Counted from the first letter of the stretch, positions 25,799-34,999 are shown. The stretch is 64,000 bases of DNA from Bdellovibrio bacteriovorus W (GCA_000525675.1 CP002190.1:2852001-2916000), one strand, 5' to 3'. Notes: a model not told the origin generated them from the sequence alone. Numbers and translations are program-made.

Positions 25799-26770
25799 TT
25801 ATCTTCGCAGAGCTAACTCAGACTCCGTAAAGAACGACTCTTGGCTGTCCTTAACTTTATAGCGTCGATTCATCATTAAAAAGATACTATCTGCAGCGAC
25901 ACCAATAGGATCACCGTTATAATTCTTTTGCATTCCCGCGACAGCCGCTGCTGGATCTCGATCCCCGGCAGAGCCAAAACCACTGCCAGCGCCTGCACCG
26001 GAGTAAGCATACTCCTCCGGTCCACCCGAGGTGTCCCAAGCACCACTACCTCCACCACCGCCACCTTCTTCGTATCCTGAAGAAGCTGTCAGAGCGCCAA
26101 TTTTCATTTTTTCAACTTTAGCTAGGGCTTTCTTTGAAGCCGCATCGTACATTCCAATAGCGCCTGAAACCATGTCTCCTGGAAGGCCGGCATCTAACAT
26201 CGCCTTTTCAGATGCAAACGATTTTGCATCGTAGGATTCGCCCTTCGGCATATTGATCTTCTGAGTTTTTGGATCATAAAAACCATTTTTTTTGAGCGTA
26301 TCTATATTTTGCTTCATTCCAACAATCTGAGGGTCTTTCGTGAGCGCATTGTCCCCGTCAAGCAAACTCCCACCGCCACCAAGGCCATAGGGATCATTTC
26401 CAAAACCATCCGAGTTCCAACTTGTCGCCCCTGCTGCGGAAGCCACGCTTCCGTGCTCTTTTCCTTGGGCCATCGACATAACACCCATGCCCGTATAAAT
26501 AGCAGCTAGCACACACGCACTATAATTTTGCCCCGAACACTCTCCATACTTTTGCGCTGCCATTGTGAACATTAAGGCTCCCGATAAGTACTGCTGAGCT
26601 TCGGCTTTACGATTCTGACTGGCAGCTTTATCTGCGCCGTCCTTGATAGACGGCCCCGAGTCGCGAGTTTCAACGCCCTTATCGCCTTTGTCTTTATCAT
26701 TATTCTGCGCCACTACAATTGTCGGTAAACAGAGAGAACCTGCTAGAATCATTTTAATAAATGCTTTCAC
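25799..26770 (-). CDS. Secreted glycine-rich protein in TadG-like locus
   Basis: 323 residues from a GTG at 26770, preceded by AAGGGGGAAGA; the open frame back to 26854 overlaps the upstream gene. The N-terminal signal ends at TIVVAQ (about 22). The mature protein has a cysteine-containing helical part (GECSGQNYSACVLAAIYTGMG) and Gly-rich patches (GLGGGGS, EEGGGGGGSG). It follows its upstream relative by 10 nt. I do not know the family. The two Gly-rich secreted proteins and the TadG-like protein probably work at one envelope structure. Confidence 0.7.
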   Translation of the reverse strand: MKAFIKMILAGSLCLPTIVVAQNNDKDKGDKGVETRDSGPSIKDGADKAASQNRKAEAQQYLSGALMFTMAAQKYGECSGQNYSACVLAAIYTGMGVMSMAQGKEHGSVASAAGATSWNSDGFGNDPYGLGGGGSLLDGDNALTKDPQIVGMKQNIDTLKKNGFYDPKTQKINMPKGESYDAKSFASEKAMLDAGLPGDMVSGAIGMYDAASKKALAKVEKMKIGALTASSGYEEGGGGGGSGAWDTSGGPEEYAYSGAGAGSGFGSAGDRDPAAAVAGMQKNYNGDPIGVAADSIFLMMNRRYKVKDSQESFFTESELALRR

Positions 26771-26780
26771 TCTTCCCCCT

Positions 26781-28229
26781 TTAGTTAGCCAACAAAGTAT
26801 TTCTATTGTCGCGATAGCGATCTTTGATTTTATCCCAATTCGATTTTCCACCATGACCTGTCACTTCTTTATTCCAAGCTGCTTCTTGGCCAGCAACACC
26901 ACGGTTAGGATCCTTATCTCCACCTGGAAGATAAGCGCGGTACTTATCACTACCGCTGCCACTACTATAACCTGATCCCCAGCCGCCGCCACCACCGCCG
27001 CCTGCGCCACCAAGAATGTTCGTGTTCAATTTGGATTTTCCTTCGCCGGCTTCACCGCCAGGCCCTGAGCCTGATCCGCCGCCACCGCCGCCCAATCCTG
27101 CTGATCCGCCGCCACCGCCGCCAACACCAGCACTTGCAGGGTCGCGCGCTTCAACTCCAGGCATACTTTCACCAATTCCGCCGCCACCAAAATCAGGTCC
27201 ACTGCCGCTACCACTAGAAGCGGCAATATCTCCGAGGCCACCCATCGCGGCAATATTTCCATTACTACTGTTTGTATCTCGAATCGTCGGTCCGTTTTCA
27301 CATCCCGGCGTATTTGGTTTTTTTAGACAGATACACTCTGGCAATTGTTCATTCGCGGGGTCCGCACATTTTACTGCTGTTGCATCTGCAGCAGCCACCT
27401 GCCCGCGAGAATCTTCTTCACATTGCTTTGCTGTTGCCATTGATTTAAGAACAGAAGCCAACCCAGCAAGGCCTGAAGTCAAAAGCTGGGAATACTTTTC
27501 CTTACAAAGTTTTTCTTTCCCGACCATTGAGAGCGGATTACTCTCAGATAAATCTTTGCTATATTCAGCTGCTAAAGCATTTAAGTCTGCTTTAAATCTT
27601 GGCAAGATAGCACCAGTACATATTGTATCTGTTGGATCCTTACACGAAACATCGCTATTTGCTTTATTCGAAAATTCTTTGATTTGCTCCAATGTTTTTC
27701 TAGCCGCGACACAAGAAGTGCCACAGCCAACCTTCATGGTTCCGCAAACAATGGTATAGCTGGTCATTGCAGCTTGCGCGACGTCCATGGCCCTTTGCAT
27801 AGTGTTACAAGCATCATTGACACCCGAAACATTTAGAAGAGTCATAATAGAGTTTACTTTGGCTGTACCATCAATCATGTGTTCACTTAGAAATTCTAAG
27901 CATGAATTTTCTGCCCACTTATGGCGATCCGTGCAAGTTTCTCGTTCTTTTTCAAATTTTGCGTGCAGCTTCTGCAGGTTCACATAGGAAGAGGAAATCA
28001 GTCCACCGCTATTAAAAGTAGAATCTGCCTCCTTAAAGGCGTCTTTGAATTTACTGTCGGTGTTCTGCCCACCAGTAACAGGCTCTTTAGGGGCGCCAGC
28101 CGCAGCATCAGCTGCAGGTGCTACGGCAGGTGCTGACTCACCCGTATCTTGTGCAAAAGTGTTTGATTGCATAGATAGTAAGGCAATAAATACTGTGAAA
28201 AATATTTTTCGGCTTCTGAATTTATACAT
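26781..28229 (-). CDS. Secreted cysteine- and glycine-rich protein in TadG-like locus
   Basis: 482 residues, AGGGGAAA upstream of the ATG. The signal ends in NTFAQ (about 27). An Ala/Pro-rich linker follows, then a helical domain with many cysteines (about 100-300: CTDRHKWAENSC, CGTMKVGCGTSC, CLKKPNTPGC), which suggests a disulfide-stabilised exported domain. The C-terminal third is very glycine-rich, in the style of SGSGSGPDFGGGGIGE, and contains a tandem DNA repeat. There is no recognised family. It lies between the TadG-like gene (92-nt gap) and another Gly-rich gene. Confidence 0.72.
   Translation of the reverse strand: MYKFRSRKIFFTVFIALLSMQSNTFAQDTGESAPAVAPAADAAAGAPKEPVTGGQNTDSKFKDAFKEADSTFNSGGLISSSYVNLQKLHAKFEKERETCTDRHKWAENSCLEFLSEHMIDGTAKVNSIMTLLNVSGVNDACNTMQRAMDVAQAAMTSYTIVCGTMKVGCGTSCVAARKTLEQIKEFSNKANSDVSCKDPTDTICTGAILPRFKADLNALAAEYSKDLSESNPLSMVGKEKLCKEKYSQLLTSGLAGLASVLKSMATAKQCEEDSRGQVAAADATAVKCADPANEQLPECICLKKPNTPGCENGPTIRDTNSSNGNIAAMGGLGDIAASSGSGSGPDFGGGGIGESMPGVEARDPASAGVGGGGGGSAGLGGGGGGSGSGPGGEAGEGKSKLNTNILGGAGGGGGGGWGSGYSSGSGSDKYRAYLPGGDKDPNRGVAGQEAAWNKEVTGHGGKSNWDKIKDRYRDNRNTLLAN
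27071..27122. repeat. 22-bp direct repeat in Gly-rich coding region
   Basis: Two identical 22-bp copies at 27071-27092 and 27101-27122, 30 bp apart, encoding poly-Gly. Likely to vary in length by slippage. Confidence 0.8.
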
Positions 28230-28320
28230 AGTATTTCCCCTGTCTTAAACTTTTCGGACAAAGGTCTGAAATACTTAATCTTTCGTTAAATTTCTTATTA
28301 TGAGACAGATAGATTGCTGA

Positions 28321-30546
28321 TTAAAAATCATCCGGTGGTGGATTCAGGATTCTCCCCGAGACTCCTTCGCCTCCAAGATTAGGAATTTCACCCTTTAAGA
28401 AGTCTGAAGAAACCATTTTCACGAAGTACCCCGTACTTCCACCTGAAATACAATTTCCGGATGTTGGCACGGATGTGTGTTTATAAGAATCCGATTCTGA
28501 TACACCTAGTGGGTATGTTTGGCATTTTGCAAATCTATCAGTAGCTAAAGAAAAGTCCGTCAGACTTAAGGGTGCCCAACCCGTCAGAACATCTTCCCAT
28601 TTTCGTGAGACAAATGAGAGTCGATTCTCAAAATCCAAAAAGTCTTTAATAAACTGACTCTCCTTAACAACTTTATATTGATCAATAACGCTAAACTCAC
28701 TGTAATTCACACTGCCAGATTTAAAACCTTTATGAGTTCCAATATCACCGAGATAGTCCCTGCCTAATGCGTAATAACTACTACCTCTTTTGGCTAAAAA
28801 TCCTTCCGTAATCCGCTTATAATACTTGTGATAGAAATTAGGCTCTATTGAGTAATAGGCCATATCAAAAGCATCTGGAAGAATTCCTGCAAGCTCCAGC
28901 TCACGCATACGCGAAGGCTCATTCTTTTTCCAATCCCAGGCTAAGATATCTTGGGTATTCCCTTTTTGATGAAAATCAAAAGGCAAGTGCCTCCAATGAT
29001 CAAAATTCGGAGCGCCGTCTCCATAATATTCTGGTTGAATTGCATTTGCCGTATCTTGACTCTCGATCACGGGCTGCCATGCGGGATCAAGTCCATAAAC
29101 CGCTCGACCATACTCATATAACATATTTCGGCTCTTTAGGCCGTATTGATCCCCTACAAATCGACTATAATTTGCAGCACGAGTGGGATCACTTTCATCT
29201 CCTAGGTTTCCAAGATCCACCACTCTCGGCGGCACCATCGCATCCACTTTTTTTCCTGGTCCTGAACCAATTCCCGTCGGCGTTGTCCAACGATCATGAT
29301 ACCATGGACCAATTCTACCGCCGAAGGGCTTAAAGAAAGCTCGCGCTTTTAGCTGAATACTTCCTAATGGAGAAAAAGGAATCTTTGGCTGTGTCACTGC
29401 CGAAGCTCCGACGTATGCCATACAATAGGGGTTCTTCTCTACGCCTAAAGAAAAATTAAAAGGATGATTTAGTGGCGGCTCTGCAACACGAATCCAAGGA
29501 AGTAGCTGCTGAATTTCATTATAAAATGGCTGACCCGGCCCCCGCGAGTGATGAGGAAGATTATCTCCCGCTCTACCTAGAAATTTACCGATGGAGACAA
29601 TTTTATCTCCACTGCCACACTCTGTGTCCACATAGACAAACCCTGGCGCAACCTTAATCGGCTTTAACCACTTCGCGGGCTCTCCCTCGGAAATACCCGA
29701 AGCGTTGCACTGACTATCTCCAAGAGAGTTATAGGTTTTAAAAGTTTGAACTGAGTTTCGGTTGGCTTCTGTTAGATTATTATCCAGAGTAAGCCGCATT
29801 CCTTCTTTTACAGAATCCCCATCAATGTCATAAAAATCCGCAGAAGGCTCAGAAGGACTCATTGAGTTTGCTAAGGTGTTAATAAAAACATTTCGTCCAC
29901 CCTGATCAATATTGTAAGAAACAATAAAGCTTCCCAAGATCAAATAATTATAGGCTCCGAAGTCTTGGCATCTCTTAAAAGCAGAGGCTCGTAACGCCTC
30001 CGAGAGAGCGCGGGTAGCATTACTGATACCTGGCAAATCGATACTTACCGAAGGAGCTCTAAACACAGGGATACTACTTGTCGTCTTTAAGTCGCGACAG
30101 GTGTTCTCTGCCCTAGGCATCGGCTTAAAAGGAATATACGTAATACAGAAGGATGGCTGATCATAAAACTTAGGATGAGCAGGATCTATCCCATCCGTTT
30201 CAGTACCCTGGTACCGTCTATTATATTTACTAAATGGATGCGTGAAAAAATCCCCCGCACTACCCAACATGCGGTAACGCCAGGTCAGTAATTTCCAACT
30301 CTGCCGAATCTGATAGTTTGTATGTGCAATCACGTTCATATTTTCAGCCTGCTTCATAGCGCCGTAGTATGCGGCGAAATCCACAGAGTTTTGCAGATTG
30401 ATTTTATGATGTACCAGAAGGCCAACGTTGATCACCATTGCAAAAAACAAGAACAACACTTGAAAAATAAGTGCCAAAAACAAGGCTACTTGTCCATGAC
30501 GATTTTTTAAATTCTGCTGGAATGTGCTCGAGTGGTTTAGTCTCAT
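28321..30546 (-). CDS. TadG-like pilus-assembly protein
   Basis: 741 residues from the ATG at 30546. An open frame to 30678 would overlap the divergent gene at 30660 and lacks the TadG-like start. Residues 16-60 (NRHGQVALFLALIFQVLFLF, then FAMVINVGLLVHHKINLQNS and VDFAAYYGA) are the N-terminal segment and membrane helix typical of TadG/TadE proteins, which act in Flp-type pilus assembly. The large periplasmic part contains scattered cysteines and no recognisable von Willebrand A domain. No other tad genes are in the window. Confidence 0.7.
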   Translation of the reverse strand: MRLNHSSTFQQNLKNRHGQVALFLALIFQVLFLFFAMVINVGLLVHHKINLQNSVDFAAYYGAMKQAENMNVIAHTNYQIRQSWKLLTWRYRMLGSAGDFFTHPFSKYNRRYQGTETDGIDPAHPKFYDQPSFCITYIPFKPMPRAENTCRDLKTTSSIPVFRAPSVSIDLPGISNATRALSEALRASAFKRCQDFGAYNYLILGSFIVSYNIDQGGRNVFINTLANSMSPSEPSADFYDIDGDSVKEGMRLTLDNNLTEANRNSVQTFKTYNSLGDSQCNASGISEGEPAKWLKPIKVAPGFVYVDTECGSGDKIVSIGKFLGRAGDNLPHHSRGPGQPFYNEIQQLLPWIRVAEPPLNHPFNFSLGVEKNPYCMAYVGASAVTQPKIPFSPLGSIQLKARAFFKPFGGRIGPWYHDRWTTPTGIGSGPGKKVDAMVPPRVVDLGNLGDESDPTRAANYSRFVGDQYGLKSRNMLYEYGRAVYGLDPAWQPVIESQDTANAIQPEYYGDGAPNFDHWRHLPFDFHQKGNTQDILAWDWKKNEPSRMRELELAGILPDAFDMAYYSIEPNFYHKYYKRITEGFLAKRGSSYYALGRDYLGDIGTHKGFKSGSVNYSEFSVIDQYKVVKESQFIKDFLDFENRLSFVSRKWEDVLTGWAPLSLTDFSLATDRFAKCQTYPLGVSESDSYKHTSVPTSGNCISGGSTGYFVKMVSSDFLKGEIPNLGGEGVSGRILNPPPDDF

Positions 30547-30659
30547 GTCTATATAGTGTGTCTCACTCTCTACGATGAAGCAATAACTCGACCTTGAAAA
30601 ATTTGACTGTCTAGTTTTGAGATGCGAACATTTTAGGTGATAAAAAAGAGGTCTCGACG

Positions 30660-31499
30660 ATGGTCCGTCTGATAGCATTTCTAATTTCTACTTTCTTAAT
30701 TTCCCTAGCGGGAAACAATGCTTACGCAGACATTCTGTTTGAAGGTTACTCCAAGGTAACTTCAGAGCAAAAACATATCGGATTCACTATTTCTAGATAC
30801 GAATTTGATGCAAAGAAGAATCACTTTATCTCTACCTACTTTACAAAAATCGCCGTCGGAAGAAATGAAGTCACCGAAAGCCTTAAGGCCGTCGCTGATT
30901 CTGAACTCAATCCTATCAGCTATGAGTACACCCAAGTAGCCGGATCAAATACGAAAACTATCGATGCTAAGTTTAATGGTTTGAAATTTAGCGGTATCAT
31001 TACCGAGAATGGCAGCACAAAAAAAATTAACAAGAATATCGAAAAGGGAACCTTCCTTTCTACATTCTTGGTCTACCTGATGTTAAAAAGTAAAACGGGA
31101 TTACAATCAGACACAACTTACGAATACAAAGCGATTGCTGAAGAAGATGGTGAGATTGTCAGTGGCAAAGCCGTCGTGGGAAAGCTAGAAACATTCAATG
31201 GAACGTCCACATACAAAATTCTTAACACATTCAAGGACGCCTCCTTTGTAAGTTTTGTCAGCGAACGTGGAGAGGTTTTAGGAACCCAAGCTGACTCCCA
31301 TGGTATTCACACTCAACTTGTGGCTAAACCAAGTGAAGCCACTCAAGGCTTTAAGATCAGCGAAAGTGTTATGAAAAGTCTTTTTGGTGATTCTCCTAAA
31401 GGTCTCACTAACGTTCTTTCCAAACGTTCATCAGAATCCTTGAAGTCTTCAGAACCCATGATTATAAAAAAATCCGACAATCAAAAAATTGGGAAATAG
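30660..31499 (+). CDS. Secreted hypothetical protein
   Basis: 279 residues. A Sec signal ends in NAYAD (about 24). The body is strand-rich (YEYTQVAGSNTKTIDAKFNG, then KINKNIEKGTFLSTFLVYLML), compatible with a periplasmic lipid- or ligand-binding fold of the kind seen in DUF3108-like proteins, but I cannot assign it. The last 30 residues are Lys/Ser-rich. It abuts nagZ with a 1-nt gap, so the two are co-expressed. Confidence 0.68.
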   Translation: MVRLIAFLISTFLISLAGNNAYADILFEGYSKVTSEQKHIGFTISRYEFDAKKNHFISTYFTKIAVGRNEVTESLKAVADSELNPISYEYTQVAGSNTKTIDAKFNGLKFSGIITENGSTKKINKNIEKGTFLSTFLVYLMLKSKTGLQSDTTYEYKAIAEEDGEIVSGKAVVGKLETFNGTSTYKILNTFKDASFVSFVSERGEVLGTQADSHGIHTQLVAKPSEATQGFKISESVMKSLFGDSPKGLTNVLSKRSSESLKSSEPMIIKKSDNQKIGK

Positions 31500-31500
31500 C

Positions 31501-32613
31501 ATGAGCATTAAAGATATTATCGGACAGCATATTTTCATTGGCCTTTCGGGCCATGCTTTAACAAATGATGAAAAGAAATTTATCATCAAAAATAATATCG
31601 GTGGTATCTGTCTCTTTGGCAGAAACGTTGATAGCCCAGAACAAGTTCGCGAACTCTGTGCTGAAATTCAAGATCTTCGCCATCAACAAGCAGATAAAGC
31701 TCCTCTTTTTATCGGTATCGACATGGAGGGTGGCAGAGTTCATCGCTTAAAAGCCCCATTCACTAAATGGCCAGCACTCAAATATTTGGGCGACCTCGAT
31801 GCACCGACTGTTTCCTACAACTTTGCCAATGCCATGGGAAAAGAGCTTCGCGCGGTCGGCATTAATTTAGACTTCGCACCTTGCGTAGACATCTTTACCA
31901 ACCCCAGCAATACCGTCATTGGCGATCGCTCTTTGAGTAGTGACCCTGAGTTGGTTGCTAAGCACGCTTCCGCCCTTGTACGTGGGTACATCAAAGCCGA
32001 TATCATTACCTGCGCCAAGCACTTCCCTGGCCATGGAAATACTTTGGTGGACAGCCATGAAGATTTGCCTATTGAAAATTTAGACCTTCAAACTTTAGAC
32101 AATCGCGAGCTTATTCCATTTAAAAGGGCCTTCAAATCTCGCGTAGATATGGTGATGACCTCGCACATTAAGTTTCCAAAAATTGATCCAGATTGGCCAG
32201 TCACGCTCTCTGAGAAATTCGTAACAGATATTTTACGCAATGAACTTCGCTATCGCGGTCTCATTATCAGTGACGACCTTGGAATGAAAGCGATGACAGC
32301 TCACTATGGTCTTGAAGAAGTTCCTGTGCGCGCACTCAAGGCTGGCGTAGATCTTCTCCTCTATTGCAACGATCCCGATGTTCCGCCTCAAGCCCTAGAA
32401 GCTATTCTCTCGGCGACAGCCCAAGGAAGCTTAAGCTCTGATACTCTCTCGGCCTCTCGTCAGCGCATTCTTGAGTTCAAGAGTCAGAAAATAAAGAATC
32501 CAGACCCTCTTGCGCTTGATGAAGTTAAAGCCATCGTCGGAAGTGAGGAACACCTTGCTCTTGCTGATGCTATTTCGAAGGGAATCACACCTGAGGGCCT
32601 CATTGAGGCTTAG
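31501..32613 (+). CDS. nagZ: Beta-N-acetylhexosaminidase NagZ (GH3)
   Basis: 370 residues from the ATG at 31501, one base after the upstream stop; a start at 31489 would overlap. GH3 signatures are FIGIDMEGGRVHRL (about 75-88), KHFPGHG at 173-179 and DSHEDLP just after. The catalytic aspartate is in SDDLGMKAM (about 258-266). NagZ removes GlcNAc from anhydromuropeptides in the cytoplasm. With amgK and murU about 7 kb away, it supplies the salvage route to UDP-MurNAc. Confidence 0.92.
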   Translation: MSIKDIIGQHIFIGLSGHALTNDEKKFIIKNNIGGICLFGRNVDSPEQVRELCAEIQDLRHQQADKAPLFIGIDMEGGRVHRLKAPFTKWPALKYLGDLDAPTVSYNFANAMGKELRAVGINLDFAPCVDIFTNPSNTVIGDRSLSSDPELVAKHASALVRGYIKADIITCAKHFPGHGNTLVDSHEDLPIENLDLQTLDNRELIPFKRAFKSRVDMVMTSHIKFPKIDPDWPVTLSEKFVTDILRNELRYRGLIISDDLGMKAMTAHYGLEEVPVRALKAGVDLLLYCNDPDVPPQALEAILSATAQGSLSSDTLSASRQRILEFKSQKIKNPDPLALDEVKAIVGSEEHLALADAISKGITPEGLIEA

Positions 32614-32713
32614 ACTCATGCCGAAGTTCAGCGCGACCCTGTAAAAAAGACATTCCTCAAGTCCTCAGAGTAAACACAGACCAGGCAGCCTTGGTCTGAC
32701 TCTTGTAGATAAG

Positions 32714-32729
32714 TTCACCGCGAGGTGAA
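32714..32729 (+). promoter_or_regulatory. GNRA-capped hairpin covering the tonB-like ribosome site
   Basis: 6-bp stem TTCACC/GGTGAA with a GCGA tetraloop; the right arm is the only Shine-Dalgarno (GAGGTG) and ends 1 nt before the ATG. A second 7-bp hairpin (CAGACCA/TGGTCTG) lies at 32677-32698. Confidence 0.5.
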
Positions 32730-32730
32730 T

Positions 32731-33924
32731 ATGTCTTTGCTCGATTTAGATAAAAGCAAACAACTCAGTCTCTTTGATGCGAACTTAAATTCGGCATCTA
32801 AGGGCGACGATGTGCAATTGCCACCAATTAAGAAAACTAAAAGCAATGCCCCAAGCTTCCTCACTCTATCGGCAACGGTTCATGCTCTTTGCTTTTTAAT
32901 GATTTCTGCTCTTTCTATTCCTCTCATCACAAAAGAGGCGCCTGAACTTATACAGTTCGAATTAGAAGAGCCTCTTCAGAGTGCGTTTCCATCCTTAGGA
33001 GAGAATGTCCCTGCCACCCAAGGTAGCGCTTCGGCAGCGACAAGCGAATCTCCATCTCAACCTGCTCCGGAGGAGTCATTGCCAGAAAAATCTTTGCCTC
33101 CAAAGGTCGCAGCAACTCCTAAAGCAGCTCTGCCTATAACTCAGTCTCCTCCCTTTGCCGCTATGCCTGAAACCGCACAAGCAGTACAACAAGTTGCTAC
33201 TCAAGAACCCCTCAAACTTCCCGAACTTGAAACGCCCGAACTCGATGGATTGAAAGAGGCGCAAACACTGACAGCCACTCCGGTTGCTTCACGTATTTCT
33301 CACGAAAATATTGAAAATGGACTTGAACAAGATTTAATGAATCAAGCACCACCTCAAGAAATGCCGGCGGCTTTTGCTTTAGAACAAGAAAATTCAGAGC
33401 TCGAAAGCATGCAAGCCATTCAAGATCTACAAGCTCGTGAAAATGCCGAGATTGCGAACTTAAAAGCGAGTGCACAACAGTCTGCTGAAAGCGCTGCACT
33501 AGCACAGAAAGTAGCATCTACCGCAAATAGCTCAGGCGCAATCGCTGGAGAAGGACAGGGGAATAATGGGGAAAATAAGCCTTCTAAGGTATTAGCGGGA
33601 ACACCCACTGGAGTGCGCAGCCTCGATCAACTTCGACAAATGCCAAACAATCCTAAGCCCTACTATGACCGTGAAGAACGTCGCCGAGGGGACCAAGGAA
33701 CTGTGAAATTTGTGGCTTTCATCAATAAACTGGGGAAACCAGAAAATTTTAAGCTCATTCAATCATCAGGATATGCAAATTTAGATCAAAAAACCCTGGC
33801 TGCTCTGAAGAACTGGCGCTTTCATCCGGGACAAGAAGGCTGGGTAGAATTACCGTTTAAGTGGGATCTCCAAGGTGGAGTTCAAGAAGACGGCGGTTTT
33901 TTACGTCGCGTTGGCTCTCGCTAA
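32731..33924 (+). CDS. TonB-family energy transducer
   Basis: 397 residues from the ATG at 32731 (a GTG at 32725 is possible). A single membrane segment at about 46-66 is followed by a Pro/Ala/Glu/Gln-rich periplasmic spacer (about 75-290) and a C-terminal TonB fold (GDQGTVKFVAFINKLGKPEN..., KTLAALKNWRFHPG, about 320-370). TonB-type proteins transmit proton-motive force to outer-membrane receptors or, in deltaproteobacteria, to gliding and other envelope machines. ExbB and ExbD are not adjacent. Confidence 0.82.
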   Translation: MSLLDLDKSKQLSLFDANLNSASKGDDVQLPPIKKTKSNAPSFLTLSATVHALCFLMISALSIPLITKEAPELIQFELEEPLQSAFPSLGENVPATQGSASAATSESPSQPAPEESLPEKSLPPKVAATPKAALPITQSPPFAAMPETAQAVQQVATQEPLKLPELETPELDGLKEAQTLTATPVASRISHENIENGLEQDLMNQAPPQEMPAAFALEQENSELESMQAIQDLQARENAEIANLKASAQQSAESAALAQKVASTANSSGAIAGEGQGNNGENKPSKVLAGTPTGVRSLDQLRQMPNNPKPYYDREERRRGDQGTVKFVAFINKLGKPENFKLIQSSGYANLDQKTLAALKNWRFHPGQEGWVELPFKWDLQGGVQEDGGFLRRVGSR

Positions 33925-33954
33925 CAAAAGACCCAACTTCCATTGAAGACAAAA

Positions 33955-33984
33955 AAAAGCCCTTGGCAGAAACCAAGGGCTTTT
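33955..33984. terminator. Bidirectional intrinsic terminator
   Basis: 12-bp A-to-T stem AAAAGCCCTTGG/CCAAGGGCTTTT with a CAGAAA loop, between the convergent tonB-like gene and a 42-aa gene. Confidence 0.9.
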
Positions 33985-34010
33985 AAGTATCCGAATTTAA
34001 AAGCATTTTA

Positions 34011-34139
34011 TTAATCTTTAAAAAGCTCTTTTGCAGATTTTGTAGAGCCTTTAGTGCGGTCAGCTGCTTTACGCTTCTTACCAGCAGCAGTTTTTTTGCG
34101 TTCGCGGATAAACTCTAGTTTTTTTGTTTTAGAAGCCAT
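34011..34139 (-). CDS. Small basic protein, 42 aa
   Basis: I translated this short frame by hand: ATG at 34139, stop TAA at 34011, with a good AGGAGAG site upstream. The product begins MASKTKKLEF and ends AKELFKD, with a Lys/Arg-rich centre (RERKKTAAGKKRKAADR). I recall similar 40-50-residue basic proteins in deltaproteobacteria (ending KGTTKSKAELFKD-like), possibly ribosome- or nucleic-acid-associated. The bidirectional terminator follows, supporting a real transcript. The function is unknown. Confidence 0.75.
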   Translation of the reverse strand: MASKTKKLEFIRERKKTAAGKKRKAADRTKGSTKSAKELFKD

Positions 34140-34174
34140 GATCTCTCCTGATTTTTAACGGAATGAGTTAATTA

Positions 34175-34999
34175 TCAAAACGGAATCTCCAAGTCAACCG
34201 AATGCCTATAATCTCCGCTTTTTTCCAGACTTCCCTGATATGCGTAGTTTACGGCAAAGCGAGGGCCCTTAAAGCCGGCTCCAGCTGTTAATATTTCACG
34301 TTTGAGTTCTGTATTATTGCCGTATCCGAACCGCGTTATAATAAATCTGTTTAAATAGGTCTCCAAACCCGCCATATACTCGGATTTTGTTGTTAAATCG
34401 GCACGAAATCGAACCATGGAGTGGTAAATATAGTTAAATCCCAAGCCAAAATGAGTTTCTGGGCGCAGAGTTTCCGGAATATCCTTATCCTCCCCCATGA
34501 CATTATAAACAACGGCCGCCCAGCCAATATGGGCCACGGGTGTGTAAAGTAGCCCCAAATCTGCGTTGATGTTGCGGTAGGAGCTCGTAGGGCCCTGAAA
34601 TTCTAAATAGTGCGCCGTCAAACCCATAGCCCACTTATCTTTTGCAAACTCCGCTAAAGAAAGACTGATATCACTCTCTTTCCACTCTTGTGTCCCTACT
34701 CTCAATTTTGTTTTTTGCTTATAGGCAAGAGCAGAAGGAAGAAAACTCTCTGCCGATGAATCTCCTAAAACGACAGCAAAATCATTCTCTGCAAAGTTCC
34801 CGTAGAGAAAATGTCCTCTCAAGTGCACAAGTGCTGCTGGATTTAAAAATGCAGCATCTGCTGCTTCAACAGCTGCCCGTCCAGTTCCTGCAGTCGCAGC
34901 AGAGATAGATGAATTATACTCTTGGGCATTTGCTAAGTTGGCGATAAGATAAATAATTAAGAAAACAGGATGTTTAACTAAGCTCAAAGGATAGGGCAT
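34175..34999 (-). CDS. Outer-membrane beta-barrel protein (PorV/FadL-like)
   Basis: 274 residues. A signal peptide ends in LANAQ (about 25). The opening AATAGTGRAAVEAADAAFLNPAAL is typical of FadL/PorV-type barrels (A.G.a.A...A.a.NPA). The rest alternates strands and turns and ends in DLEIPF, with a terminal phenylalanine. GAGGTG lies 7 nt upstream of the ATG at 34999. Its start codon overlaps the start codon of the divergent M23 gene. The transported substrate is unknown. Confidence 0.75.
   Translation of the reverse strand: MPYPLSLVKHPVFLIIYLIANLANAQEYNSSISAATAGTGRAAVEAADAAFLNPAALVHLRGHFLYGNFAENDFAVVLGDSSAESFLPSALAYKQKTKLRVGTQEWKESDISLSLAEFAKDKWAMGLTAHYLEFQGPTSSYRNINADLGLLYTPVAHIGWAAVVYNVMGEDKDIPETLRPETHFGLGFNYIYHSMVRFRADLTTKSEYMAGLETYLNRFIITRFGYGNNTELKREILTAGAGFKGPRFAVNYAYQGSLEKSGDYRHSVDLEIPF

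Noticed and set aside
27016-27759. Long plus-strand open frame rich in proline (247 residues)
   Set aside because: It is the mirror of the Gly-rich minus-strand gene; the composition is explained by the repeats and it has no ribosome site.
28848-29333. 161-residue plus-strand open frame
   Set aside because: Antisense to the TadG-like gene; no start signal and no protein-like pattern.
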